Shown here one piece after another: positions 11,838 through 22,916 of a stretch of DNA of 64,000 bases (its first letter is position 1; every line of letters begins with the position of its first letter). Made by a program: the position numbers and the translations under genes. Source of the stretch: Bradysia coprophila (lineage: Eukaryota > Arthropoda > Insecta > Diptera > Sciaridae). The stretch lies in contig NW_023503456.1 of NCBI RefSeq assembly GCF_014529535.1, forward strand, positions 2,306,133 through 2,370,132. The letters run 5' to 3'. The notes under the pieces are model-generated. The model searched no databases, was not told the origin of the DNA, and worked only from the letters and a program-made list of their open reading frames with translations.

Positions 11838-14800
11838 ATGGTGGGCCACATCGAAGACGAGTACAGAAAGTTTTCTGAATTGAAAAGAGACGAAATTTTG
11901 AAATTGATGGACTGGTGCCTGCGACAACCCCATTTACCGAATTTAACAGGTTAGAAACTCAGTTGCTCTACCAATAAAATTTCAAAAGTGACGCACGGAT
12001 CCCTACTTTCAAGTGAATTTAGTTTCGTTATGGCGCACACATGTTTAATTCGTTTATGTCGAGTTGCAGCTAGTGATAAGGATAAGTTGATTCCATACAA
12101 ACAGAGAAATGATAAGTTGGCACGCCTGTGGCGCACGGGCTCTTTTAAGCGTGTATTTTACACATTGTGCGTAAAAACTTTTTAAAAGAGTGTATTTTAT
12201 ATTTTACACACTTTTTGTGCACACACGAAATTGTGTGAAATACACACTTGCAACAAGAAGAAATGTCGAGTTCCTTGAAGAAATGACGAGCAGTTAGGAA
12301 ACTACCGTTTCTTCAGGAATTTGTCATTTCTTCACATTTTGTAGAAGGAATATTTCATTTACAAAACGTTGAACAAGTTTAGTAACAAATTTAGGCTACA
12401 ATTTAGCGTTGTGTCGATTCGACTTAATCTTTTTTCTTCAGTTCGGAAGCACCGTCATTTGGTGGGTTTTAAAGTTCACTTTTTTTAAGTGGCCAATAAC
12501 ATTATACAATGTCAAAAATGTGTAAAAAATGGGAATATGGAAATGGCCGTAGAGTAAATTCAAAGAAAATGTGCAAAAAATTGGAGGAAAAAATTCCCAT
12601 TTTCCCATTTTTTGCACATTTTCTGGGAATCTGTTCTACGGCGATTCCCATTTTCAAATTTTTTGCACATTTTCTGGGATTTTTTTTCTCAGATTTTTTG
12701 CACACTTTCTGTGAATTTGTTCTACGGCTATTCCCATTTTCCCATTTTTTGCAAATTTTCTGGAAATTTGTTTCAATTTTTCCTTTTTTTGCACATTTTC
12801 TGGGAATTTGTTATACGGCCAATCCCATTTTCCCATTTTTAGACCCGTACGAAGTACTGGGGTCTTACAGGTTTACGCATACGTTTGTAACACGTCGAAT
12901 TGGACTCCCTGAGTAAGGGGAAACCTATTGTGGTTGTCTAGAGATGCCAAATCCGCGAAAAAAAAATCTGTCTGTCCGTCTGTCCGTCTGTCTGTCTGCA
13001 CGATAACTTGAGTAAAACGCATCCGATTTTGAAAATTCTTTTTTTTCCCGTTTGGTTATGTCAAAAGACAGGCTAAGTTCGAAGATGAGTGATTTTGGAT
13101 CGACCCTTCCCGAGCTGTGGCCCAATAAGTGCTTTACGGTTTTTCGAAGATATCTTCGGACATTTAAACGTTAAACTTGTAAGTGATACGTCAAATAAAA
13201 GGTATTTACAATACCGATCGACAAAAAAAAGTTTATGGAAATCGGATGACCGACTCGTGAGTTAGACCCCTTGGTGTGGAACAGGCACAGGGCGGCAAGC
13301 AGTTTTTGCTTGTAGGTCGGCCACATTTGAACATATTTCGTCTGTTTTAGTTTTATTAGATAGGTATTGACCGTACCAATCAGGGAAATTTTTTTTATGA
13401 AATTATGTTCTCCGGAGCGTGAGCTAGGTCTCTTGGAGTGAGCTCTTATCTGGCTACTCGGAAGTACAGTGAACGTGGTGTATTTTGACAATATCTCGAG
13501 TAAATTTTGACCGAATTTCATGAATTTTTTTTTGTTTGAAAGGTCTTAACGAATGTAAAGCGTCGGTACTATTTCCGGTCTCCTAACAAAATGGCTGCCG
13601 GCGGCCATATTGGATTTTATTAAAAGTGATATAAAGTGGGAAAAATGGTACTTAGAGAGTTTCTGTTAACATGGAAATAATTTGTTTTGTGTGTGGGGTT
13701 TCAGGGATTCCATATACGGACATCTATATATACCTATATACAGCTATATTGAGCTATATACAGGCATATAGAGCTATATAATAGCATATTCATCTGGGAA
13801 ATGTTTATTTATAGCAAAATATAGGTAAATATAGCGGAATATAGCGGTATATAGCTGTTTAAATAGGAATTTATGAAATTTGTCTTCGTACGGGGCTGTC
13901 TATATTGCCTCCGGCAATTTAGTTGTATATGATAACAAGGCAAAGAGTGGATAATGTAAGTGATTTTAAAGGGAGAATAGTTTTTCAGCAGAGAAGAAAA
14001 TGAAGTAAGAGAAATGAAGAGTTTCACATTAAAGGCTTTTGATGCGAATAGGTGTTTCGTACGGGTCGGCGTTAGCTATGTTTTTTAACATTTTCTGGGA
14101 ATTCGTTCACATCTTTCCATTTTTTTCCTCCCATCGCCATCGCCCAAAACCACTTACAGTGGATGTGTGACGCAAGTCCTGTTATCCACTTACAAAAGAA
14201 CTGATATCGGTGTAGGTGACGCTTACAGATTCGACACGCCAAAAGGTATGCGTCACAAATGGCAGCTGATGAGGAAAGTAGGCGAAAGTTTTATCAACAA
14301 AAATCAACTGATCTAACCGTAAACATTCGCCAGGTGCGAGATATCACCTTTTGAACTTCATCAAAATTTTCAGCCTTTGACTGACACAATATTTTTGTTA
14401 TTTTCGAACAACGGTACAGGACATGTAAGATATCTGTGCTTGCCCCGTTTCTTCTTGACAATACCTATCCAATGAACCCACACACATGTATGTCTATAGC
14501 CTGCAGCGGCAGTAAATCACGTATAAAAAACACCCTTTTTTGACTTTTCGACTTTAAACGACTGCAGTTTTAGACTATTGGGGCCAAGGGCTATCTGGGC
14601 ATGAAAACAAAGAGTCGCTAAAAAATAGCTCCGACGGAGCCTGGTCCACTTTCAAAAAAATCACTCGTAAGAACTCGAAAAGCTTAAAAGTGCCCGTGCT
14701 GTGGCGAGATGAAAAGATCATGTGAAGGACAGTTGACTCCTGTGGGAGAGAATGGAAATGCAATTCTCTCAACATTCTCTCCCACAGTAACCAACTGTCA

Positions 14801-17565
14801 TTCACATATTCCTACTATCTCGCCACAGACGTACCAACTTAACATCAAGGTTCTGAAAGGACAGGTTAAGACAACTCTGAGTTGATCACGAAGGCGGTGA
14901 CACACAATTGCGTCAATGACTGCGAAGTTTATGTGTAAAATGGAACTTAACAAAAACAAAATTCTGAATTTTCGAGAAAAATATTTTCTTTAAGTTGATT
15001 TCTCACACAATCTGTTTATAAAATTTGGTGTCTTCGTGGTTGTCTTAACCTGTTCTTTCAGAACTTTGCTGAACATTTCTCTGCATACAAACTTAGCAGG
15101 TGCAACAACATTAATCATGAGAAAATGTGATGATGGCAACATTACAAACATGAATTCACAGGAAAATCGGGATCCATAATCTCTCTGATCCGCTGAGGGT
15201 TTCCACCACCTTCAGTATTTACTATTTTGAAAATATTAAAATTTTGATGGAAATTCGAAATTTGTTTCTAATTATACCTAAATTTTGCGAGGTCGTTGAT
15301 CTTCGAGGTATAGAAATACGAAAATCGACCGATTAAGCGTGAGAGAATCCCGAAAATGGGATTCTCTGCACATAATATGTTAGACGCTTAACATCAGATG
15401 CGTTTTTTCTTCTTTAATTTAAGAGCTCGAAATCGTTATCTTCTTCCACTCATGCTACAACAGTGTTGTCATGACTCAATTACGAATAGACGCAGCATTC
15501 ACCATTCGTACCCATTGTCCGGAATTTTTCGCCAATCGTGATGTCCTAGGGAAGGATGTCGTAGCACAGATGAGCCTGCTGTATGCTTGCCAATATCTCT
15601 TCATGCACTTTCAGACATTCTAACCATAAATTGTCTGTTCAGGCTATACACACCATTACCAGGATTGACACCCGACGGTTACAAATCGATTTTCGCAAGG
15701 TGGATGGATTCGGATCCATCAAAGTTTGTGTTCGGTGATGCATTGAAATTGTGAGATTGTCTTTTAATGGTTAGAGAGGTTGACACGTTCCGAAAAATTG
15801 TCTCGTTTTTAAGGTTTACGATGGTAAGCGACATGTGCATAATGGATGAAGGAACAGTAAACGGTTACATGATCGTAATGGACATGAGTGGTGTTACCTT
15901 TGGACATTTGGCAAAGTTGGGAATTTCGACGTTGAAGAAGTACATGCTCTTCGTGCAAGTAAATTTTGCATTTTGTCATGGAATTTGTGATTCTAGCTAG
16001 AAAGTAGACTTTTAAGCCGAATAAGTATAGGTGAAAGGTAGATAGCACACTGCTCTAGCATAAACCCTTGTACTTATGTCAGACGTCGAAAGGCCTCAGC
16101 AATGCTTTTGGATGCGTTAGAATTTTATGCTACGCGCAAGAGTCCTTGTTCATTTGAACATGGACTTTTGCGCGTAGGATAAAATGCGTGTACATGTCGT
16201 ACCCCGTGTCCGGCGGGAGACAAATTTCTATGTCCTCTAATCCAAAGGTGTGCCAAGATGTTATTAAGATTTCTAATTCAAAGTCACTGGTTTATCGGTT
16301 GAACATTTATTTGATACGATTTTATGATTTATAAGATTTACTACAGATATTATACGATACTGAACTTGATTCTGCAACTTTGGCTATTTTAACATAAAGA
16401 CACAACTTTACATTGACTTAATTTCTTAACTTCTCACAATAATTTCTCTCTTGTACTACTTTCACGGTAATACTCTTAACATAAACGCAAAACTTTATTT
16501 TGATTTGATTTCTTAACTCTTCACAATAATTTCTCTCTTTTACTAATCTCGCGGTAATTCACCAAATTTAGTTTCACTACTTCACTACCGTCGCTGTTAT
16601 TAAATACCAAAACTAGACTTACTGTCGTTTCCAAAAGAAGAACTAATCTCAATCGCGGTTCCAAAAAGACTGACTGAATTTTTGCTCATAACGCTAAGAC
16701 ATCAACTTGGCGACGAACCCAAATGTCCCACTTATCGAGCGGCTGAATATGCTTGTAATGCAGAATTGCATTTTAAGCATTTTCAGTCGCTTGTGCGACA
16801 CACTTAAGTTCCTGACCAAGCTATGTTTATAATTTCAATATTTTATTGGAATGTATCGTTGCTAATATCGATACAATTTGTGACGAAATTGTTCTTCACG
16901 AGCGACTCAAACGCTAATAATTTATAGCGTGTATTGAGTGTGATGCCAAGGCATCACATACACTTGCATGTGTTGTGTGTGTACACCAAGAGAAGAATGA
17001 CTGCTGTCTTAAAGAAAAAATCTGCCTCCAAATACTTTCTATGTTTGGTAGGAGCAGTGCTATGCAAGCATTCATTATAGCAAAATCGTCTATCAAAAAT
17101 TCTAAAAGCCGCGATTCTATTTCAATTATCAGGAAGGTTTGCCAGTACGATTGAAGGGATTACATTTCGTTAACACGGTCTCATTTATGGATAAAGTATT
17201 GGCGCTAATGCGACCGTTTATGAAAAGAGAATTACTCGATGTATTGGAATTGCATTCGACAGTGGAGTCGTTGAGGAAACATGTATTTCCCGAACAGCTA
17301 CCGAATGAGTACGGTGGTAAAGCTGGGACATTCGACGAACTTCGAGGTAATTCCGAAGCTCTTGAACTCTTGCTGGTGTTTTGTTCTGGAAGTAAAATGT
17401 TCCGTTCCAGAGAAAACCTACAATCAGATCAAAGAGAACCGGGACTTTTTCCTGCGTGAAGAGTCTGAGAGGCGTGTAAACGAAAAGTTGCGACCTGGCA
17501 AACCGAAAGGAGCTGGTGATTTGTTTGGAATGGAAGGAAATTTCAAAAAATTGGAATTCGATTGA
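11838..17565 (+). CDS. CRAL-TRIO domain protein, paralogue B
   Basis: Exons 11838-11949, 15424-15580, 15643-15750, 15814-15958, 17133-17346 and 17411-17565 have exactly the same lengths and phases as paralogue A and give 296 residues without interruption. The domains are also the same: CRAL-TRIO-N (MDWCLRQPHLPN, RTHCPEFFANRD), the lipid-binding core (PLPGLTPDGY, MIVMDMSGVTFGHLAKL) and a conserved C-terminal tail. Intron 1 has grown to about 3.5 kb and intron 4 to about 1.2 kb by repeat insertion, while introns 2, 3 and 5 stay near 60 bp. Exons 1-4 differ clearly from paralogue A, but exon 5, intron 5 and exon 6 differ at only about ten positions, suggesting gene conversion. A soluble hydrophobic-ligand carrier is inferred from the family; the ligand is unknown. 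Confidence 0.86.
12500..12840. repeat. Minisatellite in CRAL-TRIO B intron 1
   Basis: Repeats of a roughly 60-bp motif combining TTTGCACATTTTCTGGGAA, TTCTACGGC and CCCATTTTCCCATTTTT. The first about 90 bp carry the same motif inverted, so the array has a foldback left end. Another partial unit (CATTTTCTGGGAATTCGTTC) reappears at 14089, immediately beyond the next element, showing that element landed inside the array. Confidence 0.75.
12841..14086 (+). mobile_element. Long dispersed repeat family, copy 1
   Basis: Starts with AGACCCGTACGAAGTACTGG and ends around GGGTCGGCGTTAGCTATG. Related copies occur at 25600-26665 and 45325-46740. The internal order is conserved: a GTCTGTC/GTCCGTC microsatellite, TAACTTGAGTAAAACGCATC, a TTGCTTGTAGGTCGGCCA block, and a stretch rich in TATATAGC-like words. 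There is no coding capacity, so it is a non-autonomous element of unassigned class. It is inserted inside the minisatellite that precedes it. Confidence 0.8.
14143..14285 (+). repeat. TGACGCAAG repeat family, copy B
   Basis: Nearly identical to 55598-55738 over about 140 bp, from CCACTTACAGTGGA through TGACGCAAGTCCTG to GGCAGCTGATGAGGAAAG, and the inverse of copy A at 9230-9386. Non-coding, lying in intron 1 of CRAL-TRIO B. Confidence 0.75.
14697..14830. repeat. Inverted-repeat MITE, about 55-bp arms
   Basis: The left arm (CTGTGGCGAGAT, then GTGGGAGAGAATG) and the right arm (CATTCTCTCCCAC, then ATCTCGCCACAG) are reverse complements. The right-end sequence ATCTCGCCACA and the following ACCAACTTAACAT also occur at the end of the inverted repeat at 63231-63338, so the two look like one family. 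Confidence 0.7.
14848..15066. repeat. Inverted-repeat element, CAGGTTAAGAC family, copy 1
   Basis: The ends are inverted copies of AAGGTTCTGAAAGGACAGGT and its partner ACCTGTTCTTTCAGAAC. The interior has GAGTTGATCACGAAGGCGGT, shared in variant form with 63790 onward. Related copies lie at 62303-62544 and at the right edge of the window. Non-coding. Confidence 0.7.
16122..16186. repeat. Hairpin, 24-bp stem
   Basis: ATTTTATGCTACGCGCAAGA at 16122 onward pairs with the stretch ending AAAATG at 16186, with only a few mismatches around a 16-bp loop. It lies in CRAL-TRIO B intron 4. It could be a small MITE or a structured RNA element. Nothing links it to splicing. Confidence 0.55.
16390..16560. 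repeat. Two-copy tandem repeat, about 84 bp
   Basis: Two adjacent diverged units share TTTCTTAACT, CACAATAATTTCTCTCTT and CACGGTAAT or CGCGGTAAT blocks. They lie in intron 4 of CRAL-TRIO B. No function is suggested. Confidence 0.6.
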
Positions 17566-17842
17566 ATTTTTGTATCTTACTCGATTGATTTTTGGAAGAG
17601 GAATCACAGAGAAAAATGAAATGTTTGAATGGACGAAGAGGAATCTAGATTATTAAAATGTTGAATTATTATAGATCACCTTCAAGGTCGTTTGAAATGC
17701 CAGCCACGTTAAAAAATGCCATCCAAGTTTAAAAAAATGTCATACAAATGAATAAATGAACGAAACATTTAACGAAACTTGAGTGAGGTTACGTCTGAAA
17801 GTACCGTATAATAGCGAAGATGATCTATAGTGAATATATGAT
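17566..17842. other. Downstream region of CRAL-TRIO B
   Basis: Presumed 3' flank. It contains, at 17735-17797, a stretch (core AATGAACGAAACATTTAACG) whose reverse complement recurs at 20948-21012, upstream of NAA20 and on the far side of RTE copy 3. Confidence 0.5.
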
Positions 17843-18160
17843 CCCAACAAAAATCTCTTCGAGAAAAGTGTCACGCAGTCTTTGAAGTACAATTTCTAAA
17901 ATGAATGATATCGCTAGAGTTGACGCTTTCAGCTTCGTTACGCAAAAATTAAATTTTACTCCCAATTTTAGTTCAAACAAGCTGGCTTAGTTTTTCTCAT
18001 CATCTGCCAAATAATTTTTACCAAAAAAAAATGTGACTTAAAGCAACAACAAAATTTTGCGTAACGAAGCTGAAAGCGTCAACTCTAGCGATATCATTCA
18101 TTTTAGAAATTGTACTTCATAGACTGCGTCACACTTTTCTCGAAGAGATTTTTGTTTGGG
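17843..18160. repeat. MITE with about 105-bp terminal inverted repeats
   Basis: Positions 17843-17947 and 18056-18160 are almost perfect reverse complements. They start CCCAACAAAAATCTCTTCGA and include AAATGAATGATATCGCTAGA. The interior is about 108 bp and non-coding. The low divergence between arms suggests a fairly recent element. The target duplication was not resolved. Confidence 0.75.
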
Positions 18161-18175
18161 TATCAGTCGTTTTGG

Positions 18176-18565
18176 AAGTGCTTTTTAGAACGAATTTCGA
18201 AAATTTGACGAAATAATGAATATTTGACGAAATTCGAAAATTTAACGAAAATCGAAAATGTGACGAAAACCAAAAATTTGAAGAAAATTGAAAATTTGAC
18301 GAAAGTAACTCTATCTGCAACCATTCAAGAAATAGCTCTAAAACCCTAATTGACCCACCCATTTCCAATTTTTGACATTTTTTGCATATGCCCCTCTGTT
18401 CTACTCGTAAAACTTTGAGACTTTGTCGAAGAAAGTAACTCTCTATCTGCCACCATTCACAAAATAACTCTAAAACCCTAATAGACCCACCCATTTCTAA
18501 CTTTCGACATTTTTCACATATGCCCCTATGTTCCGAAGAAAGTAACTCTCTATCTCTTATAATCG
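18176..18565. repeat. Degenerate tandem repeats
   Basis: First a run of short TTTGACGAAAATTGAAAA-like units (18190-18303), then two copies of an about 130-bp unit containing GAAAGTAACTCT, AAAACCCTAAT and GACCCACCCATTT. Open frames here are by-products of the repeat. Confidence 0.6.
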
Positions 18566-18844
18566 CAAAAAATATTAGTCCTTTCATCCTATGCTCGAGT
18601 AGCTCAAAATTTGGTCACTCTGACCACTCTAGCTCAACCGGATCTGCACCAATTTTTCTAAATATTTTTGTTTTGTTTGATTCGTGTGGTGAATACCTTT
18701 CATTTGATGGGTCTCACGCCTCAGTAGGTTTCAATACAGCTGAGCTACAGCCGAAAACACGTTCCCAACCCTCGAAAACCACACTCAGAAGCCACTTCGA
18801 GGCCAATAAAACTAAATTAGGGTTTTTCCTGGGGTAATGGCGTA

Positions 18845-20264
18845 ATGGCAGTGGAAGCGATTAAACTGGGTGGAGACTCCTTATTAAAGGCAATCACGGC
18901 TTTGTTTAATCAATATCTCCAATGGGAAGAAGTACCAGAAGCCTGGGAAAATGCGGTAATTACATTGCTGCATAAAAAAGGAGACATAACAAAGCTGGAA
19001 AATTACCGACCCATAAGCCTATTGTCAACACTCTACAAGTTGTTTATGAAAATCATTACGAAGAGGAACACTAACAAGTTCGACTTCTACCTACCTGTTG
19101 AACAAGCTGCTTTCAGATCTGGTTTCAGCACAAACGACCATTTGCAGGTGATGAGAACGCTTATTGAGAAGTGTCGTGAATACAACATCGACATAGTCTT
19201 GCTATTCATAGACTTCGAAAAAGGTTTCGATTCAGTGGAAACATGGTCGATATTGGACGCATTAGACGAATGTAGAGTAGACTCAAGGTACTCCAACACA
19301 ATTCGATATGTGTACAAAAATGCTACTTCATGTATAAAACTTCATAAAATAGCACGGAGAAATTCAGAATCGGCCGAGGTGTAAGGCAGGGTGACACCAT
19401 TTCACCGAAATTATTCACGGCGATTCTGCAGAGTATTTTTAGGAAGTTAAACTGGAGTAAAATGGGAATAAAGATAAATGGAGAGTACCTGAGCAATCTC
19501 CGCTTCGCTGATGACATTGTACCGATAGCAGCGAATCTAGGTCAGGCTCAGCTTATGCTACAACAGTTAAGTGAAGAGGAAATCAAAGTTGGCCTCAAGA
19601 TGAACTTATCGAAAACAAAAGTCATGACCAACATCAGGGACGATAGAGAAATCAAAATTGGTGACACTGTCATTGAACGAGTCGACAGGTCTAGGACATA
19701 AACTGAAGTTAGGTCTGGACAACCAAACTGCAGAAATAAGACGTAGGATTGGTCTTGCATGGGCAGCGTTCGGAAGACACAGACTAAATGAATAATAGTC
19801 TGAAACGCAAAGTTTTCGACACTTGTGTCCTTCCAGTGCTCACTTATGGAGCGGAAACGTTAACTTTAACGAAAGCATCCGAAGATAAATTGAGAGTGAC
19901 ACAAAGAGCCATGGAACGGAGTATGCTTGGAATAACACTCAGAGACAGAATGACGAATCAATGGATTCGACAACAAACCAGGGTCGTTGATGTCATGGAA
20001 AGAATAGCATCTCTGAAATGGAGCTGGGCGGGACATATTGCAAGAAGGACAGACGAACGTTGGACCAAAAAGATCATGAACTGGCGACCATATAAAAGAC
20101 GAGCTATAGGTAGAGAGACCACCAGAGAGATGGACAAACGGAATTAAGAATATTGCAGGTAAAAACTGGCAGCAAATGGCAATGGATCGTACGAAATGGA
20201 AAGAAGTTGGAGAGGCCTACATCCAGCAGTGGATAGAAACAGGCTGAAAAAGAAGAAGAAGAAG
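18845..20264 (+). mobile_element. RTE retrotransposon, 5'-truncated (copy 3)
   Basis: Highly similar to the RT and C-terminal part of copy 1 (motifs YRPISLLSTLYKLF, FIDFEKGFDSVE, RFADDIV, then the same C-terminus and GAA tail). An exact 9-bp duplication, AATGGCGTA, flanks it at 18836-18844 and 20265-20273. It shares with copy 1 the one-base frameshift in the RT at about 19343, but lacks copy 1's frameshift near 4957. It has its own defects near 19685 and 20115. All copies are inactive as read. Confidence 0.88.
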
Positions 20265-20273
20265 AATGGCGTA

Positions 20274-20747
20274 TCACATATTCATTTTTATGCCCACCCT
20301 GAGGTTACTGCAAAATTTCATGGAGATTGGCTGACTAGTTTCCGAGATCGACCGTCGATAGATAGATAGGTAGATAGACAGAAACATACAGAGTAAGTTG
20401 AAGGATTTTGATTGTTTGGGAAAAGTCAATTTGGTGTATTTAGTATGAAAAATGACCAACTTCAAAACGATGTATCTCCGGCAATTTTAAACCTGCATAG
20501 TCGAGTGATAGCTCGTTTTACTCGTATTTGAAGCGAGAATAAGATAGAATAGGATTTGTGGTGATAAAGTCTAAAGGGCATAAACTGAAATGTTCGGCTA
20601 TACATAGTTGCCGCGTTTCAAAAAAATTTCGTCGTTCTTTTTTTTGGAAGGTAGACTGCGTCAAGTCCTCCGCTACCGCTCTGGGCATGATAATGCGTTG
20701 TAGTTGCCATAGGTTATGTTTCTTCCAAGGCCGTTGAAAATGTCAAT
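20274..20747. other. Spacer with GATA microsatellite
   Basis: A short GATA/GACA-like microsatellite lies at about 20355-20385 within a stretch (GGAGATTGGCTGACTAGTTT) that looks like an old dispersed repeat. No gene supported. Confidence 0.4.
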
Positions 20748-20840
20748 CGTCATCCACAGAGAAGCCAACAAAACCTCACTTTGAAGTTTTCACGAACAAA
20801 TTTGTTTAAGTCGCGGTTATGTTTGCTTCTGTGGATGACG
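20748..20840. repeat. Short inverted repeat
   Basis: CGTCATCCACAGAGAAGCCA and its inverted partner ending CTTCTGTGGATGACG flank an about 45-bp centre. The word CGTCATCCACA recurs at 56823. Probably a MITE relic upstream of NAA20. Confidence 0.5.
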
Positions 20841-21274
20841 GTTGGTTGTTTTCGGTCTGTCAAAATTCGTTTTTACCGTACGATGGAAGAAACCTATTGC
20901 CAATCTACGTTACAGTCGAGACTGTTTAGACAAGTAAAAATAGTTTCCAACGTAACCTCACTTTAGTTTCGTTAAACGTTTCGTTCATTCATTCATTTGT
21001 ATGAGACTTCAATGCTTATACTGTAGGGGAAATAGTTTACAGCCTTCTGATGACATAGTAATCTCATTGTTTCATTGTTTTTCTCACTCTTTAACCAACA
21101 CCTCACACAGCGTTCATATGGCCAAGAGATTCGTTTGACTGAAAATAAGACTCCAAGAAGTGTGTGTGTTTACCCGTCATAATATGTCACTCAGTATCCT
21201 GTCATTGCGGACACACTCTCTGGCTATCTATTAAATTCCCGGCAAGACACACGAATTGCTATTTTTAATCAAAA

Positions 21275-22879
21275 ATGACCACCCTAAGACCGTTCACATG
21301 CAGCGACATGTTTAAATTCAACAACGTGTAAGTAACCACCCGGATAACTCAAGAAACTCTGCGAATATACTTTACATTTACCTACCGCAGTAATTTGGAC
21401 CCCCTAACGGAAACGTACGGTCTACCGTTCTACATGCAATATTTGGCACACTGGCCCGAGTATTTTCAAGTAGCCGAATCGCCTAGCGGAGAAATAATGG
21501 GTTACAGTAAGTAAAATGTCGAACATTCCGGTAAATCCGCTGAAACTAAAAACCGTGAAATTGTGATGCTTCAGTCATGGGAAAGTCCGAAGGGCATGGC
21601 GAAAAATGGCATGGTCATGTAACGGCTCTAACCGTATCACCGGACTTTCGACGACTCGGTTTAGCTGCTACGTTAATGAACTTTCTGGAAGATGTGTCCG
21701 AAAAGTGAGTGTGTGTTCTCGATCATCAATTGAACGCTCTGAAGTGGAAAAATTCGATTTCTGTTGCAGGAAGAAAACCTTTTTTGTTGATCTGTTTGTG
21801 CGCGTGAGTAACAAAGTTGCTATCAATATGTACACGAATCTCGGATACATTGTCTACCGCACAGTTCTGGAATATTATTCGGGTGATCCGGACGAGGATG
21901 CTTTCGGTGAGTTTGTTTTTCTGTTTATCGTAATTTTTCGGGGGGGGGGGGGGGGGGGGCTAATGAGTGGGCAGAATATTTCTGAGAGCTGTTTGACATC
22001 ATCCCTGATGACTTGTGTTGGAAATTTAAATTCCTTGAGTTGAGTATGACATTTCGGCTTTCTGTCGACCGTGTCTCAGAACTTCTTACTTCTTAATCGC
22101 AAACCGTCAAGTTGAATGACCATTACAGACGAACGCAGATAGACTGGTTCTCTAATGGCACAAATGAGGGGCATCGACAACACTAATCGGGGAAAAAAGG
22201 TTACAAAAATCGGTTCACTTGATCATGAGCTAGAGACTTTCTTCCCAATTTCAGAACTTCAGGATTTTGACGAATTTTCTGAGGTTTTTGGGTTCCCTTC
22301 CAGACATTTGATATTATTGACAATTTAATTGATGTATTACGTGGTCCACCATCTCCCAGTTCTAAAACTTTTTTTTTGGATTCCCTTCTCGACGTTTGAC
22401 ATCATCAAGGTGCTAGTATGCTGGTTCCTAAAAATCCACCACCCCACATGGTCCACCATCTTCCTAGTTCCAGATCTTCAGGATTTTGAAGGATTTTTTT
22501 TGGGTTCCCTTCTGGACCTTTGGTATTGTAGGGCTATGAAGGCAATAGAGTTACTGACTTAATAGGATTGAGCGCGCACTAGGAGATTACGGACGCAAAA
22601 TTGTTTCGGACATACTAGGATCACGTACGCAATAGATTGACAGGTCGTACAAGGCTCAGTCACAGAGCAAACGCTCTGACAGTTCTGGCGACTTGTTTGT
22701 GTGTAAAATGTGTCCCACTGTAAGCCTATCTCATCCTAAACGCATCCTTGCCATTATCGACAGATAACTAACGGTAAAATTTCTTCCTTCCAGATATGCG
22801 AAAATCAATGTCCAGAGACGAATTCAAAACATCAATGATACCACTACAGCATCCCGTACGTTGCGAAGATATCGAATAA
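21275..22879 (+). CDS. NAA20: N-alpha-acetyltransferase 20 (NatB catalytic subunit)
   Basis: Exons 21275-21327, 21391-21506, 21575-21704, 21770-21906 and 22794-22879 splice to 173 residues, close to the usual 178 or so. The start MTTLRPFTCSDMFKFNNVNL is the hallmark of NAA20. A GNAT acetyltransferase fold follows, with the acetyl-CoA loop RRLGLAATLM at about residues 80-90 and the conserved tail VRVSNKVAINMYTNLGYIVY. With its partner NAA25 it acetylates the initiator Met of nascent proteins starting Met-Asp, Met-Glu, Met-Asn or Met-Gln on cytosolic ribosomes. Intron 4 (887 bp) carries a G20 homopolymer and degenerate repeats. The stop codon lies inside an AATAAA signal, and crooked neck ends 41 bp away on the other strand. 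Confidence 0.95.
21940..21959 (+). repeat. G20 homopolymer in NAA20 intron 4
   Basis: An uninterrupted run of 20 G begins 33 bases after the 5' splice site of intron 4. It could form a G-quadruplex in the pre-mRNA or non-template strand. Its length is also prone to assembly error. Confidence 0.8.
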
Positions 22880-22880
22880 A
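22875..22880 (+). promoter_or_regulatory. NAA20 poly(A) signal overlapping the stop codon
   Basis: AATAAA includes the TAA stop of NAA20 (22877-22879). Normal cleavage 10-30 bases downstream would fall in the 41-bp gap before the end of crooked neck. Confidence 0.6.
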
Positions 22881-22916
22881 CAAAGCGAAAAAAACTACGA
22901 ACCGAAAATTTTCTTC

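Noticed and set aside
12509..12916. 135-residue Phe-rich ORF
   Set aside because: It arises from translation of the T-rich minisatellite.
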